Assembly (NCBI GenBank): GCA_007182875.1
Contig: AP019514.1
Coordinates: forward strand, 1,736,001 to 1,800,000
Length of the DNA: 64,000 nucleotides
Direction of reading: 5' to 3'
DNA from: Vreelandella sulfidaeris
GTDB lineage: Bacteria > Pseudomonadota > Gammaproteobacteria > Pseudomonadales > Halomonadaceae
This document shows, piece by piece, positions 54,693 to 64,000 of this stretch (the first letter of the stretch is position 1; the number at the start of each line of letters is the position of its first letter). Position numbers and translations under genes: made by a program. The notes below the pieces were generated by a model. It did not search any database. It was not told where the DNA came from and was given only the letters and a program-made list of their open reading frames with translations.

Positions 54693-55676
54693 TTAAAAAT
54701 AATCGCGGCTAATCTCGCGTTGAAAATACATTTCCAGGCGCAGCGTCATGGCCCAGCGTGGGTCGTAGCTAACGTCGCGTTGAAAATGTAACTCCGGAAT
54801 GACATCGGCAAATAAAATACCTTTGTGAATGTCGCGGCGATAGCGCGTTTGTAAGTAGTAATTGGTCATGCGGGATTTGATGCGCTTTCACCGATAGCAA
54901 TAGCGGAATAACGTAAGGCGCTGCGTCGGTTAATACGGTGATTGATTTCGGCAATCTCACTGTATTCCAGCTTGTCTTCTTCTTCGCGCCACTGAACGTT
55001 GGTAATAAACCGTAAATGGCGGCGCTCACTTAAAGGACGGCCAACATCCCAGCGCGTTCGGGCAGAGTACCCTTCATTATTAAACCAAGAAACGCGATTG
55101 TTCGACTCAAGCTGCCAAGGCCCTTCGCCAAGCTGCCACAGACGCTCGCTGGTAAAACGTACGTAAGGATCGAGGGGGAGGCGTAGGCGAATCCCCGCCC
55201 TACACGGTTGCTCCAGTTTTCACGCTTGTCGCGGGTTTCTAACCAATCCAAGCCTAACGTAGAGCTGCGTCGATCACGTTGGTCATTAGCAAGTCGTCCT
55301 GAGCCTTGCTCTTCTAGGGTGCCTTGCGACTCTTCCGGATCGCTCTCTAGGACCAAACGTAAGCGCTCTTCGGAGGTGGGCAGATCAATACGATAACGAA
55401 GCGTTGTATCACCGCGGGTACCATCTCCTCCATCCAGTCAATTTCCTGACCAAACCTTAGGTAAGACTCATTCTTCGCCTGCATATGGTCGTCTGTGCCA
55501 AAGAAACCATCAATACGGCGCGAGGTGTTATCTACCCAGTTGCCTACGCTTTCGCGAAATGGCTCAATGCGTTCTTCCGCCCAATCAGGTAGGTCACTAT
55601 CTTCCTCTTCAGCATAAGCGTTAGCCGCTACCGTGGTCATTATGCCGAGCCAGCAGAAGGTTAGGAATTTATGCAT
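54693..55676 (-). CDS. Hypothetical outer-membrane-like protein (frameshifted)
   Basis: A signal peptide (FLTFCWLGIMTTVAANAYA) precedes an acidic segment (EEEDSDLPDWAEERIEPFRES) and then amphipathic beta-like sequence. Rejoined frames read DTTLRYRIDLPTSEERLRLVLESD, RPLSERRHLRFITNVQWREEEDKLEY and WAMTLRLEMYFQREISRDYF, ending in Phe, as outer-membrane barrels do. Shifts near 55425, 55190, 55060 and 54880. About 327 residues. I do not recognise a named family. A barrel protein is inferred from composition and C-terminus only. Confidence 0.65.
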
Positions 55677-55734
55677 CGAGGCGTCTCAATCTAGGGTTCT
55701 TGTTGTCCAAAAACAGCGTGACGAAGGTGTTGGA

Positions 55735-56364
55735 TCAGCGTGCTTTATGGGTTTCAATCTCTTTCGCCCATTCTAATACACGCTTTCGCTGACTGCGGCT
55801 ATTAAGTCGATCTGTATCGACGTTTACCGGAATCAACTGGTGGTTAGGCGATGCATCTAAATCAAGGTTAAAGGTGCGCGTAGCGCCAGTGGGCATATCT
55901 TCAGAACCATAAATAGCGATGACACGAATTTCAAGTTGGATATTTTGCTCATGCAGCAAATTATCTTCAATTTCCCAGTAGGCTTTGATCTGGCTCACAA
56001 TGTCGCCAAAGGATTGAATGTTCAAATAGCCACCAGAAGCAAGCGGGCCTTGAAAGGTGTGATAGCTATTTTCTTCCTGCTCGCTGCCGCGCTGTTGGTA
56101 CTCGACAACGTCTAGGGAATAACTGCGTTTTTGAGTATGCAGCACCGTTATCAAGTGTTGTATATAGATGGCTTCACTGCTCATATTGCTGATTAGGCAG
56201 ATCGCCTCCACACCAATGCCTTTGCCGCGATTAATAATTACACGCGGGCGACGCTGGCGTACATAGCCGTTATAAAGCAATTGGGCATAAAACACCCAGA
56301 CAAAGAGGGTGCAAATGCTGGCCACAGCGGAAATTGCTTGAGCGTTATCGTTAAGCCATTCCAT
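55735..56364 (-). CDS. Membrane-anchored hypothetical protein, 209 residues
   Basis: The intact frame begins MEWLNDNAQAISAVASICTLFVWVFYAQLLYNGY, so one N-terminal helix anchors a mainly beta-rich soluble domain (RPRVIINRGKGIGVEAICLISNMS, AIYIQHLITVLH, QSFGDIVSQI). The end is basic (RSQRKRVLEWAKEIETHKAR). No motif I can name. It is immediately upstream (58 bp) of the barrel-like gene on the same strand, suggesting a shared cell-envelope role. Confidence 0.75.
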   Translation of the reverse strand: MEWLNDNAQAISAVASICTLFVWVFYAQLLYNGYVRQRRPRVIINRGKGIGVEAICLISNMSSEAIYIQHLITVLHTQKRSYSLDVVEYQQRGSEQEENSYHTFQGPLASGGYLNIQSFGDIVSQIKAYWEIEDNLLHEQNIQLEIRVIAIYGSEDMPTGATRTFNLDLDASPNHQLIPVNVDTDRLNSRSQRKRVLEWAKEIETHKAR

Positions 56365-56559
56365 TAGGCGAGATCCTTCTCATAGTCTTTTGGGATAGCT
56401 CTTTGCGAAAGTCCTTTGAGACAGTCTTTGGAGCTAGTCATTGCCGGAAAATATAGCGAGTATTTCAGACAGAGCCTAACGGAAAAGCGGGGGCAAGTCA
56501 GTTAGATCTAGCTATTATCATTATGTGGCGCTGTGTTGATAAGTAACCGCCAAACATGA

Positions 56560-56591
56560 AAGCCCCGCTGGTTCGTCTTCCAGCGGGGCTT
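56560..56591. terminator. Terminator-like hairpin downstream of the 62-residue gene
   Basis: AAGCCCCGCTGG (56560-56571) pairs perfectly with CCAGCGGGGCTT (56580-56591), an 8-nt loop. It lies 70 bp beyond the stop at 56662 on the minus strand. The T tract on either side is short. Confidence 0.75.
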
Positions 56592-56661
56592 CTTGGCAAC
56601 AACGATTGAGTATGCAGCACATTTCTATGTTAATGGCCCAAACGATCAAGTGCTTTAGGGA

Positions 56662-56850
56662 TTAAGGACGATTGTCGCCATTGTCGCTAGGCCGTCGCTC
56701 TGTCGTATGGCGCGGCGTAGCTTGCGGCTGTTGCGGTGGACGCTTTCCAGAATCGCGATTACGAAACTTGCTCCAGGCGGATTTGGCTTTCTGTCGGTTT
56801 TCAGGCTTACGCAACCAATTTGCAGCTGCCATCATAATCCACTTTCTCAT
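56662..56850 (-). CDS. Small basic protein, 62 residues
   Basis: MRKWIMMAAANWLRKPENRQKAK... begins with a short amphipathic helix followed by a basic, proline- and glutamine-rich tail ending RPSDNGDNRP. AGGAGGTTCGC precedes the ATG on the minus strand, a near-perfect ribosome-binding site. A hairpin follows downstream. Function unknown; disordered and possibly nucleic-acid or membrane associated. Confidence 0.7.
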   Translation of the reverse strand: MRKWIMMAAANWLRKPENRQKAKSAWSKFRNRDSGKRPPQQPQATPRHTTERRPSDNGDNRP

Positions 56851-57283
56851 GCGAACCTCCTGATTCCTTGTTGAGAGGTGTATTGCGTCTTACCCCTAAG
56901 CCTATAGCCTAACCCTTCAGGGTTGGCTAGTACTGGTGACGTTATTAGACGCGCCATGCTACCCTCAGTTCCTGCTGGTTTGCTTCTTCAGCAACAAACC
57001 ATCTCCTGACGGCGCAGCTTATACCAGTACAGTACGAACGAGGCGATATTTCAACGAGCAGTAATATGGTAATGCAATAAATTCTGAGATTAATAAGCTT
57101 GAGGTGAATGCTTTTCATGCATGATTGCTGTCATTATACAAAGACTTAAGCTTGCAAGAGGGCATACATAAAAACGATGACTTAAAGGGGGGTAGTTCTG
57201 GGGAAAGCAGACCAAAGAAGGGGATATGAAACGCTTGATCTGCTTGGCTTTAGACTTTATAGAGCAATCTAAAGCATTCAAAT
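56851..57283. other. Intergenic region between the small basic gene and tRNA-Leu
   Basis: No credible gene is visible in this 433-bp stretch. An open frame over 57090-57413 on the minus strand merely reads through the tRNA gene. The region holds the promoter of the 62-residue gene and sequence 3' of the tRNA. Confidence 0.5.
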
Positions 57284-57368
57284 TGGTGCGGATGGGGAGA
57301 CTCGAACTCCCACACCTTACGGCACTAGAACCTAAATCTAGCGTGTCTACCAATTCCACCACATCCGC
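57284..57368 (-). tRNA. tRNA-Leu(TAG)
   Basis: An 85-nt class II tRNA starts GCGGATGTGGTGGAATTGG and ends CATCCGCACCA with CCA encoded. The anticodon loop within CTAGATTTAGGTTCTAG gives TAG. A short variable arm (TGCCGTAAGGTGT) and T-loop (GTTCGAGTC) are normal. The acceptor stem GCGGATG/CATCCGC is fully paired. Confidence 0.95.
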
Positions 57369-57467
57369 TAAGACGATGCGTATACTATCAATTTTGTGGT
57401 AGAAGTCAATCATAGTTTTCCATTTTTATGCATCGTTAATTACACCCATAACCGCGAGGGAGGAAGC

Positions 57468-58165
57468 ATGGTTTTAAAACAATGGCTGCAGCGGGGAAGT
57501 CATTGGATCAAGCAAGCCATGCCAGGTTATTGCGCCTTTTGTTTAGCGCCGGCGCTAGCAGGGCGAGGGTGGTGCGCGACCTGTTTGGATGAGCTGCCGT
57601 GGAACATTCATGCCTGCCGCCAATGCGGCGAACCAGTGGCGAATGAAACCCCGTTATGCGGGCACTGCTTAATAGAATTGCCAGCGTTTTCGGCCACGCG
57701 GGCTGGGCTGTTGTACCAAGGGGGGATTAAAGCGCTGGTGCATGATTTTAAGTTCCATGCATCTCCGCGGGCGGGCACACTGTTATGCAATTTAATGTTA
57801 TTAACCCCGCCGACAGCCATGGGTGACGCTCTAGTGTCGGTGCCTATGCACCCTTCGCATGCCCGCACGCGAGGATTTAATCAATCGCACTGGTTAGCCG
57901 AGCAGCTCAGCCAACAGCTTGGTATGCCTGTCGTTAATGGGAGACGAATAAAGATTCTCACTCTCAGCGAACGCTGAATCGCCAACAACGGGCTGCCAAC
58001 CTGGCGGGTGCTTTTGTATTTGAATCGCCGCCGCCGGCGCATTTAGTGATAGTCGATGATGTAGTCACCACGGGCGCCACAGGGCATGCATTAGCAAATG
58101 CTGCTCTAGAGGCAGGTGCGCAGCGTGTTGATATTTGGGCGGCTGCACGAACACCTTTAGGTTAG
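57468..58165 (+). CDS. comF: ComF-family phosphoribosyltransferase-like protein (frameshifted)
   Basis: ComF proteins aid DNA uptake and also occur in non-competent bacteria. An N-terminal zinc ribbon (CAFCLAP... CATC, then CRQCGEPV... CGHC) is followed by a PRTase-like domain with VSVPMHPSHARTRGFNQS. The diphosphate loop VIVDDVVTTGATGHAL is recovered after a shift near 57950. The ATG at 57468 (MVLKQWLQRG) follows GAGGGAGGAAGC. About 232 residues ending AARTPLG. Confidence 0.88.
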
Positions 58166-58224
58166 GGTTGCTAGAATAGCCCTTTAGCATATTCAAAAGC
58201 CTTTTGCCAATCCAGGAGTGACCT

Positions 58225-59199
58225 ATGTCACACCCGTTTAGCTCTCTTTCGCCCGATTTAGTAATGTCTGCAGTAGAGTCGCTCAATGTTTGGCCAGCAG
58301 GCGAGCCCTTTGCACTGAATAGTTACGAAAATCGTGTGCTGATGTTTCGCGATGACGAGGGCAAGAATTGGATCGTTAGAGTTTTATCGCCCTGATCGCT
58401 GGTCGGATATGGCGATACAGGAGGAGCACGATTTTCTACAGGAGCTTGCTGATCATCAAGTGCCGGTAGTGGCGCCTTGGCGTGATCAGGCTGGTGATTC
58501 ATTACACTATTATAAGACTTATCGATTTGCGCTGTTTCCTCATTGCCCCGGTCAGGCGCCTGAGTTAGATAATCCATCACACTTATTTGCAATGGGGAGG
58601 TGCTAGGGCGGCTACATAAAGTGTCGGCTAAAAAAGCCTTTCAGCATCGTCCTCGTTTAGAAATGGTGGATGGCATCCTGGATGCACAGCAACGCGTGCT
58701 AGCTAGCAACTGGATGACTCCTCATCAGCGCAGAGCCTATGACAGAGTGATTGATAAAGTGCATCAGCACCTTACCCAACATAACGTGCCCGCCAGCAAG
58801 ATGATTCGTTGCCACGGAGATTGTCATTTGGGCAATGTGCTGGGTCGTGACGAGCAATTCACTCTTGTCGATTTTGACGACTGCCTCACAGCGCCTGCCA
58901 TACAGGATATCTGGATGCTACTTCCCACTGACGATCCTCAGGGATGGCGATCTTACCTGAGTGAAATTACCGAAGGGTATGAAGAAGCATGCCCATTTCC
59001 TACTGAGCAGATGTCGTTGATCGAGCCGCTACGAAGTTATCGCTTGATTAGTCACTCAGCGTGGCTGGTATCGCGTTGGGATGATCCCGCTTTTCCACGT
59101 GCATTTCCCTGGTTGGCGGATAGTGGCTATTGGGATCAGCATATCCGCCAATTAGAACAGCAATGCCTTCAATTAGAACAACCACGCTGGCTGGCATAA
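58225..59199 (+). CDS. srkA: Stress response kinase A, YihE/SrkA (frameshifted)
   Basis: SrkA is a Ser/Thr kinase of the aminoglycoside-phosphotransferase fold that protects against stress-induced death. It begins MSHPFSSLSPDLVMSAVESLN at ATG 58225 behind CCAGGAGTG. A shift near 58375 leads to RFYRPDRWSDMAIQEEHDFL, and another near 58600 to the catalytic loop RCHGDCHLGNVLG and the metal-binding TLVDFDDCLTAPA. About 325 residues, as in E. coli. Close to comF on the same strand. Confidence 0.92.
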
Positions 59200-59232
59200 G
59201 CCAGCTTTATTGCAGCGTTAGTTGGCCCTGGT

Positions 59233-59809
59233 TCATTCTTCTAAACCTGGATCAGGCACGGCTTCTTCGCGAGGCACTGGGTTGTCGATGCCTTCTCCGT
59301 TAACCTGGCGGCGTTGCTCATTGAGCTCTGCGGAAGGATTGTCTAACTCTTTAATTTCAACGGGTTCATCCAGGGTTAGGAGGAACGTTTGCCCAGGCGA
59401 GAGCTTACATGGGGTATCTTCGCAAGCGATGCCGTACTGGCCATCCTCTGCATACGCGTTGGCACTAAACTCGCCAGTGAATATATCGCTGTCATCGTCA
59501 TGGGTTTCAATGCATGTGGCTTCTTGGGTGGTAACGCGAATTCGTTCATCCACTAATTGCGCATTACCGACAATGACGCAATATTCAGGTAGTGAGTGCG
59601 AAGCTCCTGCTGCTTGAGTGGGATGTAGCAAAATCTCATTAAGGCGTGCCTGGCTTGACTCAAAGGCAAGCTCCTCAACAACCCTCAACACCTACGGTCG
59701 CTTCATTAGGCAGAGAAAACGTGGCTTCCGCTTCCTCAGCATATAGGGGCGTAGCAAGAAAAGGGGCCACGATAGCGGTTAACCAAAATGTTGTTGGCTT
59801 AAATGACAT
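59233..59809 (-). CDS. Periplasmic hypothetical protein (frameshifted)
   Basis: The start MSFKPTTFWLTAIVAPFLATPLYA (ATG 59809) is a signal peptide, leading to EEAEATFSLPNEATVGVEG. A shift near 59690 joins LRVVEELAFESSQARLNEILL and a domain with four cysteines (PEYCVIVG, EATCIETH, GIACEDTPCKLSPGQTF). The C-terminus is acidic and Pro-rich. About 192 residues. The paired cysteines suggest disulfides in the periplasm. I do not recognise the family. Confidence 0.65.
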
Positions 59810-60138
59810 GGTGAACTCTCAATGTTGGCGCCTGCAATAAAGGCGGTAAACTAAAACAATTTATCATAGCACAGGCTCCAGTGTTGCAAAGTGAGCTACG
59901 CGTCGCTCTGCCGCAGGTAGTGACCCATTGGCGGGCTATTTGCGGTAAAATACGCTCATTATTTATAAACTCTTGTGCGGTAATTTTGTAAGATATACCT
60001 TTTGTATAACATGAGTAGAGGAGACGTTGCTTAACGTCGCCCTAATAATGATTTTTATGCGCAAAGGGCTATAGACTGAAGTGGCCGCTTGAGTGCGATT
60101 GCGCATCGTTTTTGAGATAGCTATTGATGAGGCTAAAT

Positions 60139-60689
60139 ATGTCCGATGATATCGCCGAGCACTATCGCCAGATAATTTCAGCACTTGGCGAAGACCCTAA
60201 TCGTGAAGGGCTGCGAGATACACCAAAACGTGCGGCCAAGGCCATGCAGTTTTTAAATGCCGGCTATTCACAGTCGCTAGAAACCATTATTAACGGTGCG
60301 GTGTTTGAATCCGAAACGGATGAAATGGTGCTGGTAAAAGATATCGAGCTCTACTCAATGTGCGAGCATCATCTTTGCCCTTCATTGGTAAATGCCATAT
60401 TGCTTATCTGCCAAACGGCAAAGTGCTAGGGCTATCCAAGTTTGCTCGCATCGTCGATATGTATGCTCGCCGCATGCAAATTCAAGAGAACCTAACGCGT
60501 GAAATCGCTGAAGCAGTCCAGGAAGTCACCCAGGCTAAAGGGGTTGCTGTGGTTATTGAGGCACGTCATTTATGCATGATGATGCGCGGAGTAGAAAAAC
60601 AAAATTCCAGCATGACATCATCGGTAATGCTGGGTGGGTTTCGTAGCAACCAAGCGACCCGACATGAATTTTTAATGCTCATCAGCTGA
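60139..60689 (+). CDS. folE: GTP cyclohydrolase I (frameshifted)
   Basis: FolE makes dihydroneopterin triphosphate, the first step to folate. It starts [19 protein letters not shown] at ATG 60139, seven bases after GAGG. The zinc site is visible: MCEHHLCP, and after a shift near 60390 [21 protein letters not shown]. The third zinc cysteine is in [18 protein letters not shown]. The end HEFLMLIS is typical. About 183 residues, the short bacterial form. An essential or near-essential enzyme, so the break is likely an error. Confidence 0.93.
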
Positions 60690-60808
60690 ATCTACACTGG
60701 GTAATTGGCTAGTAAAGTACGCTGCATATTTGGTCTAACGGGGTGTTTCGTCTTAGCATGAAGATGTTAATGAGCCTATAAGACCATCACTGTGGTCAGG
60801 AGTCTGAC

Positions 60809-62264
60809 ATGGAAGCGCTTAAAGAAACACAGCTGTATTGCCCGTTTGCCTACATAGACGGCAGCTGGGTTGCAGCGGATAGCGGCGAGCAGATTACGGT
60901 ATTGAACCCGGCAACCGGTGAGCCGATTGGCGATATTCCGCGGTTGGGGAAAGCCGAGACCGAGCGGGCGATTGATGCGGCGGATGCTGCGCTACCCGCA
61001 TGGCGGGCCCTTACCGCCCAAGAGCGCGCCGATTTACTGCTGAAGTGGCACGACCTAATGCTAGAGCATCAGCAGGATCTTGCGATGCTGATGACCTACG
61101 AACAGGGCAAACCACTCAAAGAAGCGGCGGGCGAAATTGCCTATGCGGCCAGCTTTATACGCTGGTTTGCCGAAGAGGCGCGGCGCGTTTATGGTGAAAC
61201 GATTCCTGCGGGTAAAGCCAATCAACGTATCGTCGTGACTAAACAGCCTGTCGGTGTTGTTGGCGCAATTACCCCTTGGAATTTCCCCGCTGCTATGATT
61301 ACGCGTAAAGCCGGGGCTGCGCTAGCGGCAGGATGTACCTTCGTGGTTAAGCCCGCTAGCCAAACACCCTTTTCAGCCACCGCCCTGGCGTTGTTGGCCG
61401 AGCGTGCCGGCATTCCGCGCGGCGTATTTAACGTGGTGCCAGGCAGCGCGAGCGATATTGCACAAGCCATGACTCAATCACCGAAAGTGCGCAAAATCAC
61501 TTTTACCGGGTCTACCGAAGTGGGCCGGAAACTGATGGCGCAAGCGGCTGAGCACGTGCAGAAGATTTCGTTGGAGTTGGGTGGCAACGCCCCCTTTATC
61601 GTCTTTGAAGATGCCGATTTAGATGCTGCGGTAGAAGGGGCTATGGCCGCCAAATTCCGTAATGCCGGGCAAACGTGTATTTGTACTAACCGCTTTTAGT
61701 GCAGTCCAGCGTGATTAACGCTTTTTGTGACAAAGCTGGCAGTCGCCATGAATAGCGAGCTGCATGTAGGCGATGGCACCAAGCCGAATATTAATATCGG
61801 CCCGCTGATCGATGAAAATGGCGTTAAAAAGTCAGTGAGCATGTACAGGATGCCATTGATCATGGTGCTGAACTACTATTAGGCGGCCATCCGCATCCGT
61901 TGGGCGGTAATTTTTCACACCAACACTGATCAGTTTTGCAACCGATAAGATGAAAGTGGCTCACGAAGAGACGTTTGGCCCGTTAGCCGCTGTCTTCCCG
62001 TTTGACGATGAGGAAACCGCGATTGAAATGGCCAATGACACCCAGTATGGATTGGCATCCTATTTCTATTCCCGCGATCTTGCCCGGGTATGGCGCGTAG
62101 CCGAGGCGCTGGAGTACGGTATGGTGGGTATCAATACAGGGGCTATTTCCAATGCCACTGCGCCGTTTGGGGGCGTAAAAGCTTCAGGTTTGGGTCGCGA
62201 GGGTGGCCACCAGGGCTTGGAAGAATATCTGGAAACCAAGTATCTGTGTATTGATCTTGGCTAA
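60809..62264 (+). CDS. gabD: Succinate-semialdehyde dehydrogenase, GabD-like (frameshifted)
   Basis: It oxidises succinate semialdehyde to succinate with NADP+, ending GABA catabolism. ALDH landmarks are [34 protein letters not shown], the Glu in [14 protein letters not shown] and the catalytic Cys in [12 protein letters not shown]. Shifts near 61700 and 61730-61920 lead to [16 protein letters not shown] and [21 protein letters not shown]. About 485 residues against 482 in E. coli GabD. No gabT or gabP is adjacent in the window, so the exact substrate is by similarity. CAGGAGTCTGAC precedes the ATG. Confidence 0.88.
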
Positions 62265-62296
62265 GCCTTTCCCTCTCTTTTATTGAAATAATATTA

Positions 62297-62345
62297 AAAA
62301 GCCCCATCGACTGCTCTTACCCAAAGAGTGTCGGTGGGGCTTTTT
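62297..62345. terminator. Bidirectional terminator between gabD and purH
   Basis: AAAAGCCCCATCGAC (62297-62311) pairs with GTCGGTGGGGCTTTT (62330-62344) with a G-T pair, and CTCTT/AAGAG extends pairing inside the loop. T runs suit both convergent genes. Confidence 0.88.
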
Positions 62346-62378
62346 ACTACCGTTTAGTAATATGTTGAAATTTTACGT

Positions 62379-63995
62379 TTAGTGGCGGAAGTGGCGCATG
62401 CCGGTAAATACCATGGCAATGCCAGCTTCATTGGCGGCGTCGATGACTTCCTGATCACGCATGGAGCCGCCTGGCTGTATAACCGCAGTAATACCTGCCG
62501 CTGCGGCAGCATCGATGCCATCGCGGAAGGGGGAAGAACGCATCAGACGCCATCACTGAGCCGGGAACAGAAAGTCCTTCGTCAGCGGCTTTAATACCGG
62601 CTATTTTAGCGGAATAAACTCGGCTCATTTGCCCTGCGCCCACACCCACGGTTTGGCCCTCTTTGGCATACACAATGGCGTTGGATTTAACAAATTTGGC
62701 CACCCGCCAAGCAAAAGCAAGGTCGCGTAGTTCTTGTTCGCTGGGGCGCGCTGGCTGACCACGGTCAGGTCATCGCGGGTCACCATGCCGTCGTCGCGCT
62801 CTTGTACCAGCAAGCCGCCATTGACGCGCTTAAAGTCCAACGCAGGCTGCTGTTCGCCGGGCCAGTGAGCGCTGACATCCAGCAAGCGAACGTTTTGCTT
62901 ATTTGCCACGATGGCGGTGGCTTCGTCGCTGACGCCTGGGGCAATAATCACCTCGACGAACTGGCGGTCAATAATCGCCTGGGCGGTTTCGGCGTCCAGT
63001 GGCGTATTGAAAGCGATAATGCCACCAAACGCGCTAGTAGGGTCGGTGGCAAAGGCTTTGTCGTAAGCGGCTAAGGCGGTCGCGCCTATGGCCACGCCGC
63101 AGGGATTGGCGTGCTTAACAATAACGCAGGCCGTCTCACTAAAGGCTTTCACACATTCAAAGGCGGCGTCAGTATCGGCCACATTGTTATATGAGAGTGG
63201 TTTGCCCTGAAGCATTTTTGCCGTGGCAACGCTGGGTTCGTTTGCCTGGGGGTCGACGTAGAAGGCTGCCTGCTGATGCGGATTTTCGCCATAACGCATG
63301 TCCTGCTTCTTATCTAGTTGCAGATTGAAGGTGCGTGGGAATGCCTCATCGGCAGTGTTTACCTTGCTTCCTAGGTAGTCAGCAATCGCACCATCGTAGC
63401 CCGCGGTGTGCTCAAATGCTTTAACCGCCAAGTCAAAACGTGTGGCGCGACTAACGTGGCCATCCTGGGCGGCCAGCTCGCCAAGTACCCGGGCGTAATC
63501 ACTGCTATTGACCACAATAGTGGTGTAGGCGTGATTTTTGGCGCAGGCGCGTACCATGGTAGGGCCACCAATATCGATATTCTCGATGGCTTCTTCAAGC
63601 GTGCAATCTGGCTTGGCAACGGTGGCAGCAAAGGGATAGAGATTGACGACTACCATATCAATCGGGGTGATGTCGTTTTCGGCCATGACCGCGTCGTCTT
63701 GGCCACGACGGGCCAGAATGCCGCCGTGTATTTTCGGATGTAACGTTTTAACACGACCATCCATAATTTCTGGAAAGCCGGTGTGCTCAGAGACTTCTTT
63801 CACCGCAATGGCGTTTTCCTGCAATAGACGAAAGGTGCCTCCAGTGGAGAGAAGTTCAACACCGTGCTCAGTGAGTCCACGGGCGAACTCCACAATGCCG
63901 GTTTTATCAGAAACGCTCAAAAGCGCACGGCGAACGGGAGCGGTATTGCTATCAGTCTGAGAAGGATTATCAGACATTAGAGGGTTATCAGCCAT
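62379..63995 (-). CDS. purH: Bifunctional AICAR transformylase/IMP cyclohydrolase (frameshifted)
   Basis: PurH performs the last two steps of IMP synthesis. The N-terminal MGS-like cyclohydrolase domain reads [31 protein letters not shown] and [13 protein letters not shown]. The transformylase domain has [14 protein letters not shown] and [11 protein letters not shown]. Shifts near 62750 and 62545 lead to the C-terminus ending [10 protein letters not shown] at TAA 62379-62381. About 538 residues. Two starts are possible, ATG 63995 ([15 protein letters not shown]) and ATG 63977. The duplicated CTCTAATG(G/T)CTGATAA around them leaves the choice open. Confidence 0.93.
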
Positions 63996-64000
63996 TAGAG

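Noticed and set aside
57090..57413. A 107-codon minus-strand frame covering tRNA-Leu
   Set aside because: The frame translates the tRNA gene itself and has no ribosome-binding site; its composition is atypical.

Overview
The window looks like a chromosomal piece of a moderately halophilic gammaproteobacterium of the Halomonas type. The reasons are the choline-to-betaine operon (betIBA with a ChoX-type binding protein), a UmpA/UmpB-type DUF1538 cation antiporter pair, many sodium or organic-acid permeases, enterobacterial-like GlpR, GroEL, FadE and 4.5S RNA, and gene orders I associate with Halomonadaceae. The genus is inferred from gene content, not from a search.

The sequence has an unusually high indel load. 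By my reading there are roughly 80 apparent frameshifts, spread over most genes longer than about 700 bp, including essential ones (groEL, folE, purH) and often at short homopolymers. The family sequence continues in another frame directly after each break, so I annotate these as single genes and attribute the breaks to sequencing or assembly error.

Layout. 1-3420: end of an unknown gene, then on the minus strand an amidase, endonuclease IV and a glycerophosphodiesterase. 3648-6805: quinone oxidoreductase and an SLC13/TrkA-C permease. 6931-18135: a glycerol catabolic island, with glpR and glpK on the plus strand and, convergent to them, glpSTPQUV (rhizobial-type glycerol ABC importer) followed by glpD, with GlpR-like operators. 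18292-20768: fadE. 20997-25915: betA, betB, betI, a BetI-type operator and choX. 26003-26233: tRNA-Met and the 4.5S RNA gene. 26431-28318: an ETHE1-like metallohydrolase and dsbG.

29340-33945 is a Fap-type functional amyloid operon: a repeat-bearing accessory protein, one three-repeat and cysteine-free amyloid subunit, a C39-like protease (FapD), a FapE-like protein and a FapF-like outer-membrane pore. AT-rich non-coding DNA flanks it, and a GGDEF diguanylate cyclase with an intact I-site lies just downstream.

36027-46854 carries an OBAP-type lipoprotein, mntR divergent from a manganese ABC importer with an MntR box between them, a P-II-like protein with two DUF1538 membrane proteins, an MFS transporter with a coupled 42-residue protein, a GntP permease and an antiporter-family permease. 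46917-53129 holds trmJ and groES-groEL behind a textbook sigma-32 promoter. A complete 3.1-kb group II intron (RT, maturase and HNH protein) interrupts the groEL stop codon: the unspliced stop reads TAG using the intron's first base, and splicing would restore TAA.

53322-64000: fxsA, an SDR reductase, cell-envelope hypotheticals, tRNA-Leu, comF, srkA, folE, a GabD-like aldehyde dehydrogenase and purH.
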